Source: Micromonospora ureilytica
GTDB taxonomy: Bacteria > Actinomycetota > Actinomycetes > Mycobacteriales > Micromonosporaceae
Direction: 5' to 3'
Length of the DNA stretch: 64,000 nucleotides
Assembly (NCBI RefSeq): GCF_015751765.1
Contig: NZ_JADOTX010000001.1
Coordinates: forward strand, 1,302,001 to 1,366,000
In this document: positions 34,512-43,205 of the stretch, piece by piece
How the letters are laid out: each line of letters starts with the position of its first letter
How positions within the stretch are numbered: the stretch's first letter is position 1
Translations under genes and position numbers: made by a program
Notes under the pieces: generated by a model
Databases searched by the model: none
Told to the model about the DNA's origin: nothing
The model's input: only the letters and a program-made list of their open reading frames with translations

Positions 34512-35375
34512 GTGCGCCGTACCTGGTTATCCGTCGGGCTCGCCGCGCTCTGCGTGACCGTCGGCGTCCCGGCCCAGGCGTGGGCCGCGACATCCGGCGC
34601 CACAGCGCAGCGAACCGTCACCACGGCGGCGCGGCCCGTCGTGGACATGGAGGCCACCGTCCTGGCCGCCCAGATCGACCCCCGCCGCGCCGACAACACA
34701 CTGACCCCGGGCGCGAAGAACTCCGTGCTCGCCGTCGAACAGGCGCTCCAGGCGCAGAAGCTGCTGAACGCGCAGTGGGTCGACGGCTACTTCGGCACCC
34801 AGACCGTCTCGGCGTACGCGGCGTACCAACGCTCACTCGGCTACACGGGGCTGGCCGCGAACGGGCTGCCCGGCACCACGTCGCTGACGAAGCTCGGGCA
34901 GAACCGCTACACCGTCGCCAAGACGATCGGTCCGGGCGCGAAGGTCCCGCGTGACGGGTACGTCGTCAACGCCCGTACGCAGGCCATGTTGGCGGCGGCC
35001 CAGCGTCTGCTCGGCTACACCCTGGTGCTCGACCAGGGCTCGTACAACCCCGGGGGCGATCCCACCTCGGCCGGTACGCACGACGGCGGGGGTGTGGTGG
35101 ACATCGCGGTCACCGGCATGACCGCGGCCACGCGCACCGCCGTCGCCCGGGCCCTGCGCCAGGTCGGCTTCGCCGCCTGGGTCCGCAACCCGAATCAGGG
35201 CGACTGGCCGTGGCACATCCACGCCACGGCGATCAACGACACCGACCTGTCCAACCAGGCACAGCACCAGGTCGGCGACTACTACCTCGGCATGAACGGC
35301 CTGGCCAACCAGGGGCCGGACGACGGCCCCCAGGTCCCGATCAAGACCTGGGAGCAGTACCAGCGCGGGCAGTGA
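34512..35375 (+). CDS. secreted peptidoglycan-binding protein with M15-like peptidase fold
   Basis: This 287-residue exported protein has a signal peptide (to about residue 26, AWAATS), a peptidoglycan-binding-1-like repeat region (VEQALQAQKLLNAQWVDGYFGTQTVSAYAAYQ) and a C-terminal domain with zinc-site-like motifs HDGGGVVDIAV and WPWHIHA. The pattern HxxGxxxD with WHIH is that of M15/VanY-like peptidases, which cut cell-wall peptides. The GTG at 34512 is used because GAGGAGG stands 7 bases before it. It starts a three-gene set with the M23 and SpoIID proteins. Confidence 0.72.
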   Translation: MRRTWLSVGLAALCVTVGVPAQAWAATSGATAQRTVTTAARPVVDMEATVLAAQIDPRRADNTLTPGAKNSVLAVEQALQAQKLLNAQWVDGYFGTQTVSAYAAYQRSLGYTGLAANGLPGTTSLTKLGQNRYTVAKTIGPGAKVPRDGYVVNARTQAMLAAAQRLLGYTLVLDQGSYNPGGDPTSAGTHDGGGVVDIAVTGMTAATRTAVARALRQVGFAAWVRNPNQGDWPWHIHATAINDTDLSNQAQHQVGDYYLGMNGLANQGPDDGPQVPIKTWEQYQRGQ

Positions 35376-35407
35376 CCCGCACCCCTCACCGTTTCCGAAA
35401 GGACACC

Positions 35408-36292
35408 ATGAACATCCGTAAGAGCCTTGCCGCCGCCGGCATCGCGCTGGCCGCGACGACCTCGATCCTCAGTGTCGGATCGCCCGCGTCGGCGGCGGCC
35501 CGTGACGGGGTCTGCGACAGCGGCGAGTTCTGCTACTACTACAACAGCGACAACGCGGGATCGATCTCGGACTTCACCGGTTCGCTCGACGACTACGGCA
35601 CCGAGCAGCCCTCGTGCTACGACTTCAAGGGCACTGGCGCTGGCAAGGGCCTGTGCATCAAGAACGAGGCCGCCTCGGTCTGGAACCGCAGCACCAAGAC
35701 CGTACGCGTCTACTTCAACAGCGGCTACGCCGGTTCTTACCAGGACTTCGCGGCCGGTGCGAAGGCAAACCTCAACGCCACGCTGAAGAACAACAACGCC
35801 TCGCACCAGTTCTCGCCGTCGACGCGCACGAACCTGTCGTACGCCCTTTACCAGGCCAGCGGCGGCACTGTCACGTGCGGCTTCGACGGTTACACCACCA
35901 CGCCCGGCCGGCACGAGGGCATCGACATCGCCCGCAGCGTCGGCTCGGACGTGCGCGCCCTGGTCTCCGGAACTGTCATCTACGTCGCGCGGGGCAATAC
36001 CGGCAGCGGCGGCCTGTCCACGATCTCGGTCTACAACTCCTCGCTCAACAAGTCGGTGATCTACCTGCACACCGCGCCGAAGTCCGCGGTGAGCGTGGGC
36101 GACGCCATCAGCAAGGGCGAGATCATCGCCGATGAGTCGTGGCACGGAGTGTCCTCCAGCTCGGGAGCGCACACCCACGTCGAGGTCCGGGCCGGCCGGC
36201 AGACCCATGCGGCCGTCAGCGTCGGCGACTCCACCCTGGACAACGCCGACCCGACCGCGTTCTGGAACTCCCAGGGCTACAACGAGAAGTAG
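35408..36292 (+). CDS. I36-type beta-gamma-crystallin-like domain plus M23 peptidase
   Basis: This 294-residue exported protein has a signal peptide (to about residue 31), a peptidase-inhibitor I36-type domain (about 34-135, Cys-containing, CDSGEFCYYYNS) and an M23 LytM-like domain with zinc motifs RHEGIDIA and HTHVEV. M23 enzymes cut peptide bridges in peptidoglycan. The I36 fold here may bind wall or regulate the enzyme. The first domain is nearly repeated in the next gene. The gene lies 32 bases after the M15-like gene. Confidence 0.85.
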   Translation: MNIRKSLAAAGIALAATTSILSVGSPASAAARDGVCDSGEFCYYYNSDNAGSISDFTGSLDDYGTEQPSCYDFKGTGAGKGLCIKNEAASVWNRSTKTVRVYFNSGYAGSYQDFAAGAKANLNATLKNNNASHQFSPSTRTNLSYALYQASGGTVTCGFDGYTTTPGRHEGIDIARSVGSDVRALVSGTVIYVARGNTGSGGLSTISVYNSSLNKSVIYLHTAPKSAVSVGDAISKGEIIADESWHGVSSSSGAHTHVEVRAGRQTHAAVSVGDSTLDNADPTAFWNSQGYNEK

Positions 36293-36298
36293 GACGCC

Positions 36299-37222
36299 AT
36301 GAATATCCGCAAGGGCCTCGCCGTCGTCGGCGCCGTCCTCGCCATGTCCACCTCCATCCTCACTGTTTCGTCGCCGGCAGCGGCGGCCGAACGGGACGGA
36401 ACCTGCGACAGCGGCGAGTTCTGCTACTACTACAACAGCAATCAGGCGGGCTCGGTCTCCGACTTCACCGACTCACTGGACGACTACGGTACGACCCAGC
36501 CGACCTGCTACGACTTCAAGGGCGCGGGCAGCGGCAAGGGCCTGTGCGTGAAGAACAACGCCGCGTCGGTCTGGAACCGCACCAGCAAGAGCGTGCGGGT
36601 CTGGTTCAACAGCAACTTCGCCGGTGCGAGCCAGGTCTTCGCGGCCGGGGCGATGGCAAACCTCAACGCCACGCTGAAGAACAACAACGCCTCGCACGAG
36701 TTGGTGAGCGGGCCGACGGGTTGTACCACCGACGGCACCAACAGCAAGCTGCCGAGCACCATCCTCGTCTACCGGGTCAGTCTCGGGCGTGTCGACCGGG
36801 TCGATTTCAAGACGTACGTCAAGAACGTCCTCCCGAACGAGTGGGTGACGAGCTGGCCGGCCGCCTCGCTGGATGCCGGTGCGATGGCCGTCAAGAGTTA
36901 CGGCTGGTACTGGGCGTTGCACTCGACCCGGAAGACGTCCGGCGGACAGTGCTACGACGTCCGGGACGACACCGGCGACCAGGTCTACCGGCCATCGTCG
37001 GCAGTCTCGTCCACGTCCGCCGCGGTGGACCGGACGTGGTCGGCCCGGATGACCCGCAGCGGCAACATCCTGCGAGCGCACTACTGCGCGACGACGACCG
37101 CGTGCGGTGGTTGGGTGGACGGGGACTGGCTGTCGCAGTACGGCTCGCGTGATCTCGCGAACGAGGGCAAGAACTACCAGGCGATCCTGCGCTACTACTA
37201 CGGCGACATCGCGCTCTCCTGA
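36299..37222 (+). CDS. I36-type domain plus SpoIID-like domain
   Basis: This 307-residue exported protein starts with a signal peptide and the same I36-type domain as the previous gene (long blocks of identical DNA), followed by a SpoIID/LytB-like domain (about 155-305: VDFKTYVKNVLPNEW, AGAMAVKSYGWYWAL). SpoIID proteins are lytic transglycosylases acting on denuded glycan. The catalytic Glu may be E181 of PNEW, but this is uncertain. It starts 6 bases after the M23 gene's stop and is clearly co-transcribed. Confidence 0.8.
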   Translation: MNIRKGLAVVGAVLAMSTSILTVSSPAAAAERDGTCDSGEFCYYYNSNQAGSVSDFTDSLDDYGTTQPTCYDFKGAGSGKGLCVKNNAASVWNRTSKSVRVWFNSNFAGASQVFAAGAMANLNATLKNNNASHELVSGPTGCTTDGTNSKLPSTILVYRVSLGRVDRVDFKTYVKNVLPNEWVTSWPAASLDAGAMAVKSYGWYWALHSTRKTSGGQCYDVRDDTGDQVYRPSSAVSSTSAAVDRTWSARMTRSGNILRAHYCATTTACGGWVDGDWLSQYGSRDLANEGKNYQAILRYYYGDIALS

Positions 37223-37246
37223 GGTCGATCACCAAACCGCACCAAC

Positions 37247-37282
37247 CGCGCCGCCAGCCGCAGATCCGCGGCGGGCGGCGCG
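37247..37282. terminator. hairpin between convergent genes
   Basis: CGCGCCGCC at 37247-37255 pairs with GGCGGCGCG at 37274-37282 around an 18-base loop, between the SpoIID and dehydrogenase stop codons. Confidence 0.55.
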
Positions 37283-37301
37283 CTCGTGACTACGGCACCG
37301 G

Positions 37302-40169
37302 CTACGCGGGCGGCTCGATCGCCTCGACGAGCACCTCGAGTACATGCCGGTATGGCTGGCCGGTGGCCCGGCTCATGCCCATCTCGCAGGTGCGGTTGCA
37401 GGAGGCGTACGCGTCGTGGTCACGCTGATTGATCTCAGCGGCCTGCGCCGCGGTGGCGCCGGCGGTGACCTCGGGATGCAGCAGCCCCCGGTCACCGGCG
37501 AAGGCGCAGCACCCCCAGCTGTCCGGCACGGTGACCGTGTCGGCGACCGCCTGGGCCACCGTGCGCAGGTCGTCGATGCCGCCCAGGTGCACTGTGGAGC
37601 AGGTCGGGTGCAGGGCCAGCGAGCCCAGTCGCTGGGGCTGCGGCAGCGCCGGCAGGAGGTGTTCGGCGGTGAAGGTCACGCTGTCGACGAAGCGCAACGC
37701 GGCGTACCGTGCCCGGTCCTCCTCGGCCAGCGCGGCGGTGAGCTGCGTCAGCCCGTGCGTGCACGATGACGCGTCGCACACGACGGGCAGGCGACCCTCG
37801 TCGCTGGCCGCCCAAAGCACGGCAAGGGTCCGCTCGGCCATCTCGCGGTGGCCGGCGGGGTAGCCCTTGGACTGCCACGGCGTTCCGCAGCACAGCCCGG
37901 CCGTGCCGGTCGGTACGACGAGCGGCACCCCCGCCAGTTCGCAGAGACGCAGGAACGCCGCCGCCGAACCGCCGGACGAGCCGTCCTCCGGTGCGAAGAG
38001 GCTGCCGACGCAGGCCGCGAAGAACACCGCCTGGGCGTCCGGCGTGTTGCGGGGTGCGGGGCGGGGCGCGCCGGCGCGCGGCATGTCGTCGCTCCACGCC
38101 GGCACGAGTTCGGTGGCGCCGAGCCCACGGATCATCCCGGTGGCGGCGCGGGTCACCGGCGTCGGTACGGCGTGCGCGGCGGTCAGTCCCATCCGGACGC
38201 CCGTCACGGCGGCCTGCCAGTGGCGCGCGGCGGTGCGGGCGGTGCGCTGGGCGCGAGGGGGGTGCCGCTCGGCGCGTAGCCGCTTCATCGCCGCTCCGGT
38301 GTCGATGCCGACCGGGCAGGCGGTGACGCAGAGGCTGTCCGCGGCGCAGCTGTCCACCGCGGCGTACTCGTAGTCGGCGGTCAGCTCCCGGCGGCGCTCC
38401 TCGTCGCCGGCGGCGGTGGCGAGGGCGATCTGCCGTTGCAGGACGATGCGCTGGCGGGGGGTGGTGGTGACGTCGGCGGTGGGGCAGACCGGCTCGCAGT
38501 AGCCACACTCGACGCAGGCGTCCAACTCGGGGTCGACAGTCGGGACGGCCTTGAGCTGCCGCAGGTGCACTGTCGGGTCGTCGTTGAGCAGCACACCGGG
38601 GTTGAGCAGGCCGCTCGGGTCGCACAACCGCTTGAGTTCGCGCATCACGTCGTACAACTCGTCGCCGTACTGTCGGCGGACGAAGGGCGCCATGGCCCGG
38701 CCGGTGCCGTGCTCCGCCTTGAGTGTTCCCCCTTCCGCCAGCACCAGGTCGACCATGTCGTCGGTGAATCGGGCGTAGCGGTCGATCTCGGCCGGGGTGT
38801 CGAAGGACTGGGTCAGCATGAAGTGCAGGTTGCCGTCCCGGGCGTGGCCGAAGATCACCGCGTCCGGGTAGCCGTGTCTGTCGAACAGGCGGATCAGCCC
38901 GTCGCAGGTGCCGGTCAGGCGTGGCATCGGCACCGCGACGTCCTCCAGCAGGGCCGTGGTGCCGGGCGGGCGGGCCCCGGCGACGGCGGTGTAGAGGCCC
39001 TTGCGCAGGTGCCAGAGGTTGGCCCGTTCGCGCGGGTCGCGGGTCAGCTCGGTGCCGGCGACGGCCGGCAGCCGATCGAGCACGGGCCGGGCGTCGGCAA
39101 GCGTCGCGGCCAGCCGCTCCGCGCTGTCCTCGGCGAACTCCACAAGCAGCGCGGCGTGGCCGGTGACCGTCAAACCGCGCAGGGCCGGGCTCGCACCCGG
39201 GTCACGCTGGCTGACCCGCAGCGCGGCCGCGTCGAGCAGTTCGGCGGTACGGGCGCCGACGGCGAGCAGGGCCGGCAGCGCGTCGGTGGCGTCGGTGAGA
39301 CCGGGCAGGATCAGCAGGCCGGTGGCGGCGTGGTCGTGGATCTCGACGGTACGGAAGACGGCCTCGGCCACGAAGCCGAGCGTGCCCTCGCTGCCGATCA
39401 TCAGGTGGGCGAGCATCTCGACCGGGGTGCTGTGGTCGAGCAGCGAGTTCAGCCCGTACCCCATGGTGTTCTTCATCGCGAACAGTCGCTCGATGGTGGC
39501 GCGTGACCCCGGCGCCGAGCGCACCCGGTCGCGCAGCCGCAGCAGCCCGGCGTGCAGCTCGGGCTCGTCGGCCCGCAGCCGGGCGTCGGCGTCGCGGGCG
39601 CCGGAGTCGACGACGGTGCCGGACGGCAGCACGAAGCGCAGCGACTCCATGGTGCGGTACGCGTTGTCGGTGGTGCCGCAGGTCATCCCGCTGGAGTTGT
39701 TGGCCACCATGCCACCGACCGTGCAGGCGGCCTCGCTGGCCGGATCCGGGCCGAGCCGGCGTCGGTAGCGGGCCAGCCGAGCGTTGGCCTGCCGGATCGT
39801 CAGGCCCGGCTGGAGCCGGATGCGGCGGCCATCGTCGAGGACCTCGGCGTGCCGCCAGTCGGTGCGGACGTCGACAAGCACTCCCGCGCCGCCGGCCTGC
39901 CCGGCGAGGCTGGTGCCGCCGCCGCGCAGGGTCAGCGGCACGCCGGCCTCCCGGGCGCCCGCCATCAACGCCCCCACCTCGGCCGCCGAGGCGGCGCGAA
40001 CCACTGCCTGCGGCTCGAACAGGTACGGCGAGGCGTCGTGCGCCGCCGCCAGCCTCCGGGGCAGCTCGGCGCTGGCCCGGCTCGGATCATCGAGGCGCGA
40101 GCGCAGCAGCTCGGCGACCTCGCGGGCGCGAGCGCCGGCCGCGGTCGGTGTGGGTACGACTGTACTCAT
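37302..40169 (-). CDS. FAD/Fe-S D-lactate dehydrogenase-type oxidoreductase
   Basis: This 955-residue cytoplasmic or membrane-associated protein has an FAD_binding_4 domain (about 50-260; RGGGTSLAGQAGGAGV), a GlcD/lactate-type oxidase C-domain (about 280-550; GHARDGNLHFMLTQ), two 4Fe-4S motifs (CVECGYCEPVCP and CAADSLCVTACPVG) and CCG-type cysteine repeats (GLCCGTPW, WGCCAFAGDRG). It resembles iron-sulphur D-lactate/D-2-hydroxyacid dehydrogenases. It follows anmK by 26 bases. MurQ yields D-lactate, so this enzyme could pass that to pyruvate; the substrate is inferred from position. The ATG at 40169 follows AGGAGG. Confidence 0.83.
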   Translation of the reverse strand: MSTVVPTPTAAGARAREVAELLRSRLDDPSRASAELPRRLAAAHDASPYLFEPQAVVRAASAAEVGALMAGAREAGVPLTLRGGGTSLAGQAGGAGVLVDVRTDWRHAEVLDDGRRIRLQPGLTIRQANARLARYRRRLGPDPASEAACTVGGMVANNSSGMTCGTTDNAYRTMESLRFVLPSGTVVDSGARDADARLRADEPELHAGLLRLRDRVRSAPGSRATIERLFAMKNTMGYGLNSLLDHSTPVEMLAHLMIGSEGTLGFVAEAVFRTVEIHDHAATGLLILPGLTDATDALPALLAVGARTAELLDAAALRVSQRDPGASPALRGLTVTGHAALLVEFAEDSAERLAATLADARPVLDRLPAVAGTELTRDPRERANLWHLRKGLYTAVAGARPPGTTALLEDVAVPMPRLTGTCDGLIRLFDRHGYPDAVIFGHARDGNLHFMLTQSFDTPAEIDRYARFTDDMVDLVLAEGGTLKAEHGTGRAMAPFVRRQYGDELYDVMRELKRLCDPSGLLNPGVLLNDDPTVHLRQLKAVPTVDPELDACVECGYCEPVCPTADVTTTPRQRIVLQRQIALATAAGDEERRRELTADYEYAAVDSCAADSLCVTACPVGIDTGAAMKRLRAERHPPRAQRTARTAARHWQAAVTGVRMGLTAAHAVPTPVTRAATGMIRGLGATELVPAWSDDMPRAGAPRPAPRNTPDAQAVFFAACVGSLFAPEDGSSGGSAAAFLRLCELAGVPLVVPTGTAGLCCGTPWQSKGYPAGHREMAERTLAVLWAASDEGRLPVVCDASSCTHGLTQLTAALAEEDRARYAALRFVDSVTFTAEHLLPALPQPQRLGSLALHPTCSTVHLGGIDDLRTVAQAVADTVTVPDSWGCCAFAGDRGLLHPEVTAGATAAQAAEINQRDHDAYASCNRTCEMGMSRATGQPYRHVLEVLVEAIEPPA

Positions 40170-40195
40170 TGGGCGGATCCTCCTGGGAGGGGTGA

Positions 40196-41380
40196 TCAGT
40201 CGGCCACCGGGGACGCGACGACCAGCAACCGGGCAGGAGCGGTGCTGACCGGGGCGGGCAGCCGCAGCGGCTGCCGACCGGGGGTGATGCTGCCGAGCAC
40301 GGAGGCGTGCCGCGCGCCGGTGCCCGACGGCAGCGCGCCGGGCAGTCCGTGCACGGTCAGGTAACCCAGCAGCGCGAAGGCCAGCGCCTCCTTGGCGTCC
40401 GACGCGATGCCCAGGTCGTCGCTGGACGACAGGTGGACGCCGGGCAGCTCGTCGGCGATCATGCGCATCAGCGTCGGGTTGCGCGCCCCGCCGCCGGAGA
40501 CGACGAGCCGGGTGACGCCGTGGTTGCGGCAGGCCCCGGCCACCGTGACCGCCGTCAGCCGGGTGAGCGTGGCCAACACGTCCTGCGGGTCCGGCGTGGG
40601 CGCGTCGGCGAGAGCGGCGAGCAGGTAGGGAAGATGGAACAGCTCCTTCCCGGTGCTCTTCGGGCCGGGCAGCCGGTAGTACGGCTCGTCGAGCAGCCGC
40701 CGCAGCAGGTCGGGGTTCACCTGCCCGGCGGCCGCCCCGCGCCCGTCCCGGTCGTACTCCTCGGTGCCTCCGCTGAAGTGGCGCGCGGCGGCGTCGAGGA
40801 GCGCGTTGGCCGGGCCGGTGTCGAACGCGAGCGGGTCCGCGTCCGGCGCGACGACTGTGATGTTGGCGATGCCACCCAGGTTCAGGGCGGCCGGGACGCC
40901 GGGCAGGCCACCCAGCAGCAGTGCGTCGAAGAGGGCGACCAGGGGAGCGCCCTGACCGCCGGCGGCGACGTCGCGGCTGCGCAGGTCGGACACGACCGGA
41001 AGGCCGGTGGCCTCCGCGATCCAGGCGGGCTGGCCCAGCTGGAGAGTGCCCCGAACCGTGCCAGCCTCGACCCAGTGGTGCATGGTCTGCCCGTGCGAGA
41101 CGACCAGGTCGGCGTTGCCGTCGCACAGCTCAGCGAGGGCCCGCACGCCGGCCTCGGCGAAGGCCTGGCCGATGCCGGTGTCCAGCACGCAGATCGCCTC
41201 GGTGGTGGTCGGCGCGGGCGGCAGGGCGGCGGCGATCTGCGTGCGCAGCTCGTCGGAGTACGGGTGGCTGAGCCGCCCCAGCGGTCGCAGCCGCACTGTG
41301 TCGCCGCTCAGGTCGAGCTCGGCGGCGGCGGCTTCGATGCCGTCGTAGGAGGTTCCGGACATCAGGCCGATCACGCGCAT
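40196..41380 (-). CDS. anmK: anhydro-N-acetylmuramic acid kinase
   Basis: AnmK phosphorylates 1,6-anhydro-MurNAc and opens the anhydro ring, giving MurNAc-6-phosphate in peptidoglycan recycling. The 394-residue protein has the family signature GLMSGTSYDGIE at residues 5-16 (E. coli has GTSLDG), NLGGIANIT and FDTGPANALLDA, the ASKHA-type nucleotide and sugar contacts. AAGGAGG lies 5 bases before the ATG at 41380. It sits between the symporter (11 bases upstream) and the FAD/Fe-S dehydrogenase in one operon, with murQ divergent. Confidence 0.92.
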   Translation of the reverse strand: MRVIGLMSGTSYDGIEAAAAELDLSGDTVRLRPLGRLSHPYSDELRTQIAAALPPAPTTTEAICVLDTGIGQAFAEAGVRALAELCDGNADLVVSHGQTMHHWVEAGTVRGTLQLGQPAWIAEATGLPVVSDLRSRDVAAGGQGAPLVALFDALLLGGLPGVPAALNLGGIANITVVAPDADPLAFDTGPANALLDAAARHFSGGTEEYDRDGRGAAAGQVNPDLLRRLLDEPYYRLPGPKSTGKELFHLPYLLAALADAPTPDPQDVLATLTRLTAVTVAGACRNHGVTRLVVSGGGARNPTLMRMIADELPGVHLSSSDDLGIASDAKEALAFALLGYLTVHGLPGALPSGTGARHASVLGSITPGRQPLRLPAPVSTAPARLLVVASPVAD

Positions 41381-41391
41381 CAGGTCCTCCT

Positions 41392-42951
41392 TCAGGCCCG
41401 GCCGGCGGGCGCCGCCGCGTCGTCGACCTCGTCGGTGCGTCCATGGTCGTACGGCGTCTCCGGGGCCGGGTGGAACCGGCTGGACACCGCGCCGACGACC
41501 AGGGTGATCAGGACGCCGATCGGGACCAGCCACTGCGCGGCGATGGCGGTGGCGGTGGTGGTCCCGGCCGTCGTCACGTCGATCTTGACGTACCGGACGA
41601 TGTAGGTCATCACCGCCACGGTGACGAGGAAGGCGATCACCGCGTCGACCTGGTTGGCCCGCTTGACGAGACGGCCGAGCAGGAAGGCCCCGAGCAGCGC
41701 CCCGTAGGTGTAGCCGGCAATGGTCAAACCGGTCAGGTAGACGTTTCCGGTGCTGGAGCTGAACGCGCAGGCGAAGACCGCCATCAGCACCGCCCAGACC
41801 AGGGTCATCACCCGGGCGAGCCGGAGCATCGCGTCGTCGGACGGGACCTTGCGGAAGAAGCTGTGGATGAAGTCGGCGACCGTGGAGTTCGACATCGAGT
41901 TCAGCGCCGAGGACAGCGAACCCATCGCGGCGCCGAGGATGCCGGCCACGAGCAGACCCGAGATGCCCACCGGCAGGGCGTGCAGGATGAAGCTCGGGTA
42001 GAGGTTGTCGCTACTGGCCAGGCCGAGTTCCTTGAAGGTCTGACCCTTGTTGTACGACCACAGCAGCGCGCCGACCAGGGAGAACGCCGCGAACTGGATC
42101 ACCACGAAGATGCCCGAGGAGATCATCGCCTTCTGCCCCTCGCGCAGCGTGCGGGTGGACAGGATGCGCTGGACGATCAGCTGGTCCGACCCGTGGCTGG
42201 CCATCGCGAAGATCGCGCCACCGATGATCGCGGTCGGCAGGGCGAACGGGCTGGTGAGCACGTGCGCGAGCGCGAAGTTGGTGTCGAAGAGCTGGAACTT
42301 GCCGGCGTCGAGCGCCTGCGAGTAGCCGTCGAAGCCGACGGCGTGGCTGAGCACCGCGATGGCCAGGATCGCCCCGCCCAGGTACAGCCCCATCTGGATG
42401 GCGTCGGTCCAGATGACCGCCTTGATGCCACCGAGGTAGGTGTAGACCACAGTGATGAGCGTCAGAACGATGATGATCGCCTGGTAGCCGACCTGAAGCC
42501 CGAACTCGTCGAGGAGAAGCTTGATGGGGATGGCCGAGGCGAACAGCCGTACGCCCTCGGCGAGTAGGCGGGTGAAGACGAACGTCACCGACGCCAGACC
42601 CTGCAGTTTCAGGCCAAACCGCTCACCGAGGTACTGGTAGGCGCTGACGAACCCGCCCCGCTTGTAGAGCGGGATGAGCACCGCGGCCACGACGACCCGA
42701 CCGATGACGTAGCCCAGGGCCAGCTCGACGTTGCCGAAGCCCTGGCCGCTGTAGGCGCCGCCGGGCACGCTGATCACGGTCAGGACGCTGGTTTCGGTGG
42801 CGACCACCGAGAACGAGACGGTCCACCAGGGCAGTCGCCCCTCGCCCACGAAGTAGTCCTTGGCGGACTTCTGTTTGCCGGACAGGCGTAGTCCGACGAA
42901 GGCGATCACCACGAGGTACAGCACGATCACGACGAGGTCGAGTTGACGCAC
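41392..42951 (-). CDS. SSS family sodium/solute symporter
   Basis: This 519-residue protein has about 13 membrane helices and the sodium:solute symporter signature (GGIKAVIWTDAIQ; GILGAAMGSLSSALNSMSNSTVADF). It imports a solute with sodium; its place between murQ and anmK suggests MurNAc, anhydro-MurNAc or a muropeptide sugar. The GTG at 42951 is preferred because AGGGAGCG lies 3 bases before it; an in-frame TTG at 42978 gives a 9-residue longer form. Confidence 0.88.
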   Translation of the reverse strand: MRQLDLVVIVLYLVVIAFVGLRLSGKQKSAKDYFVGEGRLPWWTVSFSVVATETSVLTVISVPGGAYSGQGFGNVELALGYVIGRVVVAAVLIPLYKRGGFVSAYQYLGERFGLKLQGLASVTFVFTRLLAEGVRLFASAIPIKLLLDEFGLQVGYQAIIIVLTLITVVYTYLGGIKAVIWTDAIQMGLYLGGAILAIAVLSHAVGFDGYSQALDAGKFQLFDTNFALAHVLTSPFALPTAIIGGAIFAMASHGSDQLIVQRILSTRTLREGQKAMISSGIFVVIQFAAFSLVGALLWSYNKGQTFKELGLASSDNLYPSFILHALPVGISGLLVAGILGAAMGSLSSALNSMSNSTVADFIHSFFRKVPSDDAMLRLARVMTLVWAVLMAVFACAFSSSTGNVYLTGLTIAGYTYGALLGAFLLGRLVKRANQVDAVIAFLVTVAVMTYIVRYVKIDVTTAGTTTATAIAAQWLVPIGVLITLVVGAVSSRFHPAPETPYDHGRTDEVDDAAAPAGRA

Positions 42952-43002
42952 GGCTCGCTCCCTACCAGGGGTTGTCAATAAGTGACGTTAGCCGAGAGTA
43001 AC

Positions 43003-43016
43003 GCGAAACTTTTTGC
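43003..43016. promoter_or_regulatory. weak dyad in murQ/symporter promoter region
   Basis: GCGAAACTTTTTGC has imperfect dyad symmetry (GC-AAA/TTT-GC) and sits in the 254-base gap 42952-43205. RpiR-type regulators of amino sugar genes bind similar GAAA/TTTC sites, but no such regulator is in the window. Confidence 0.25.
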
Positions 43017-43205
43017 CACCGCCCCTCCGGGCTGGTTACGCTGTGGTTTCAGCCTGCTGATACGGGGACTGTTCGCAGCTGCGCCTCGGCCTGGCTGCGG
43101 CTGCGGGCCGCGAGGACGCGCTCGACGGCGAGCCGCCGCCGGGCGACCGGAGCATCTCTCCCCGTTGGCCGGCGACTGCACACCAGCGAGAGGAACGAGC
43201 ACCCC

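Noticed and set aside
40170..41126. Upstream extension of the FAD/Fe-S dehydrogenase
   Set aside because: The extra residues read through anmK in another frame; the ATG at 40169 has an AGGAGG and starts the known domain.
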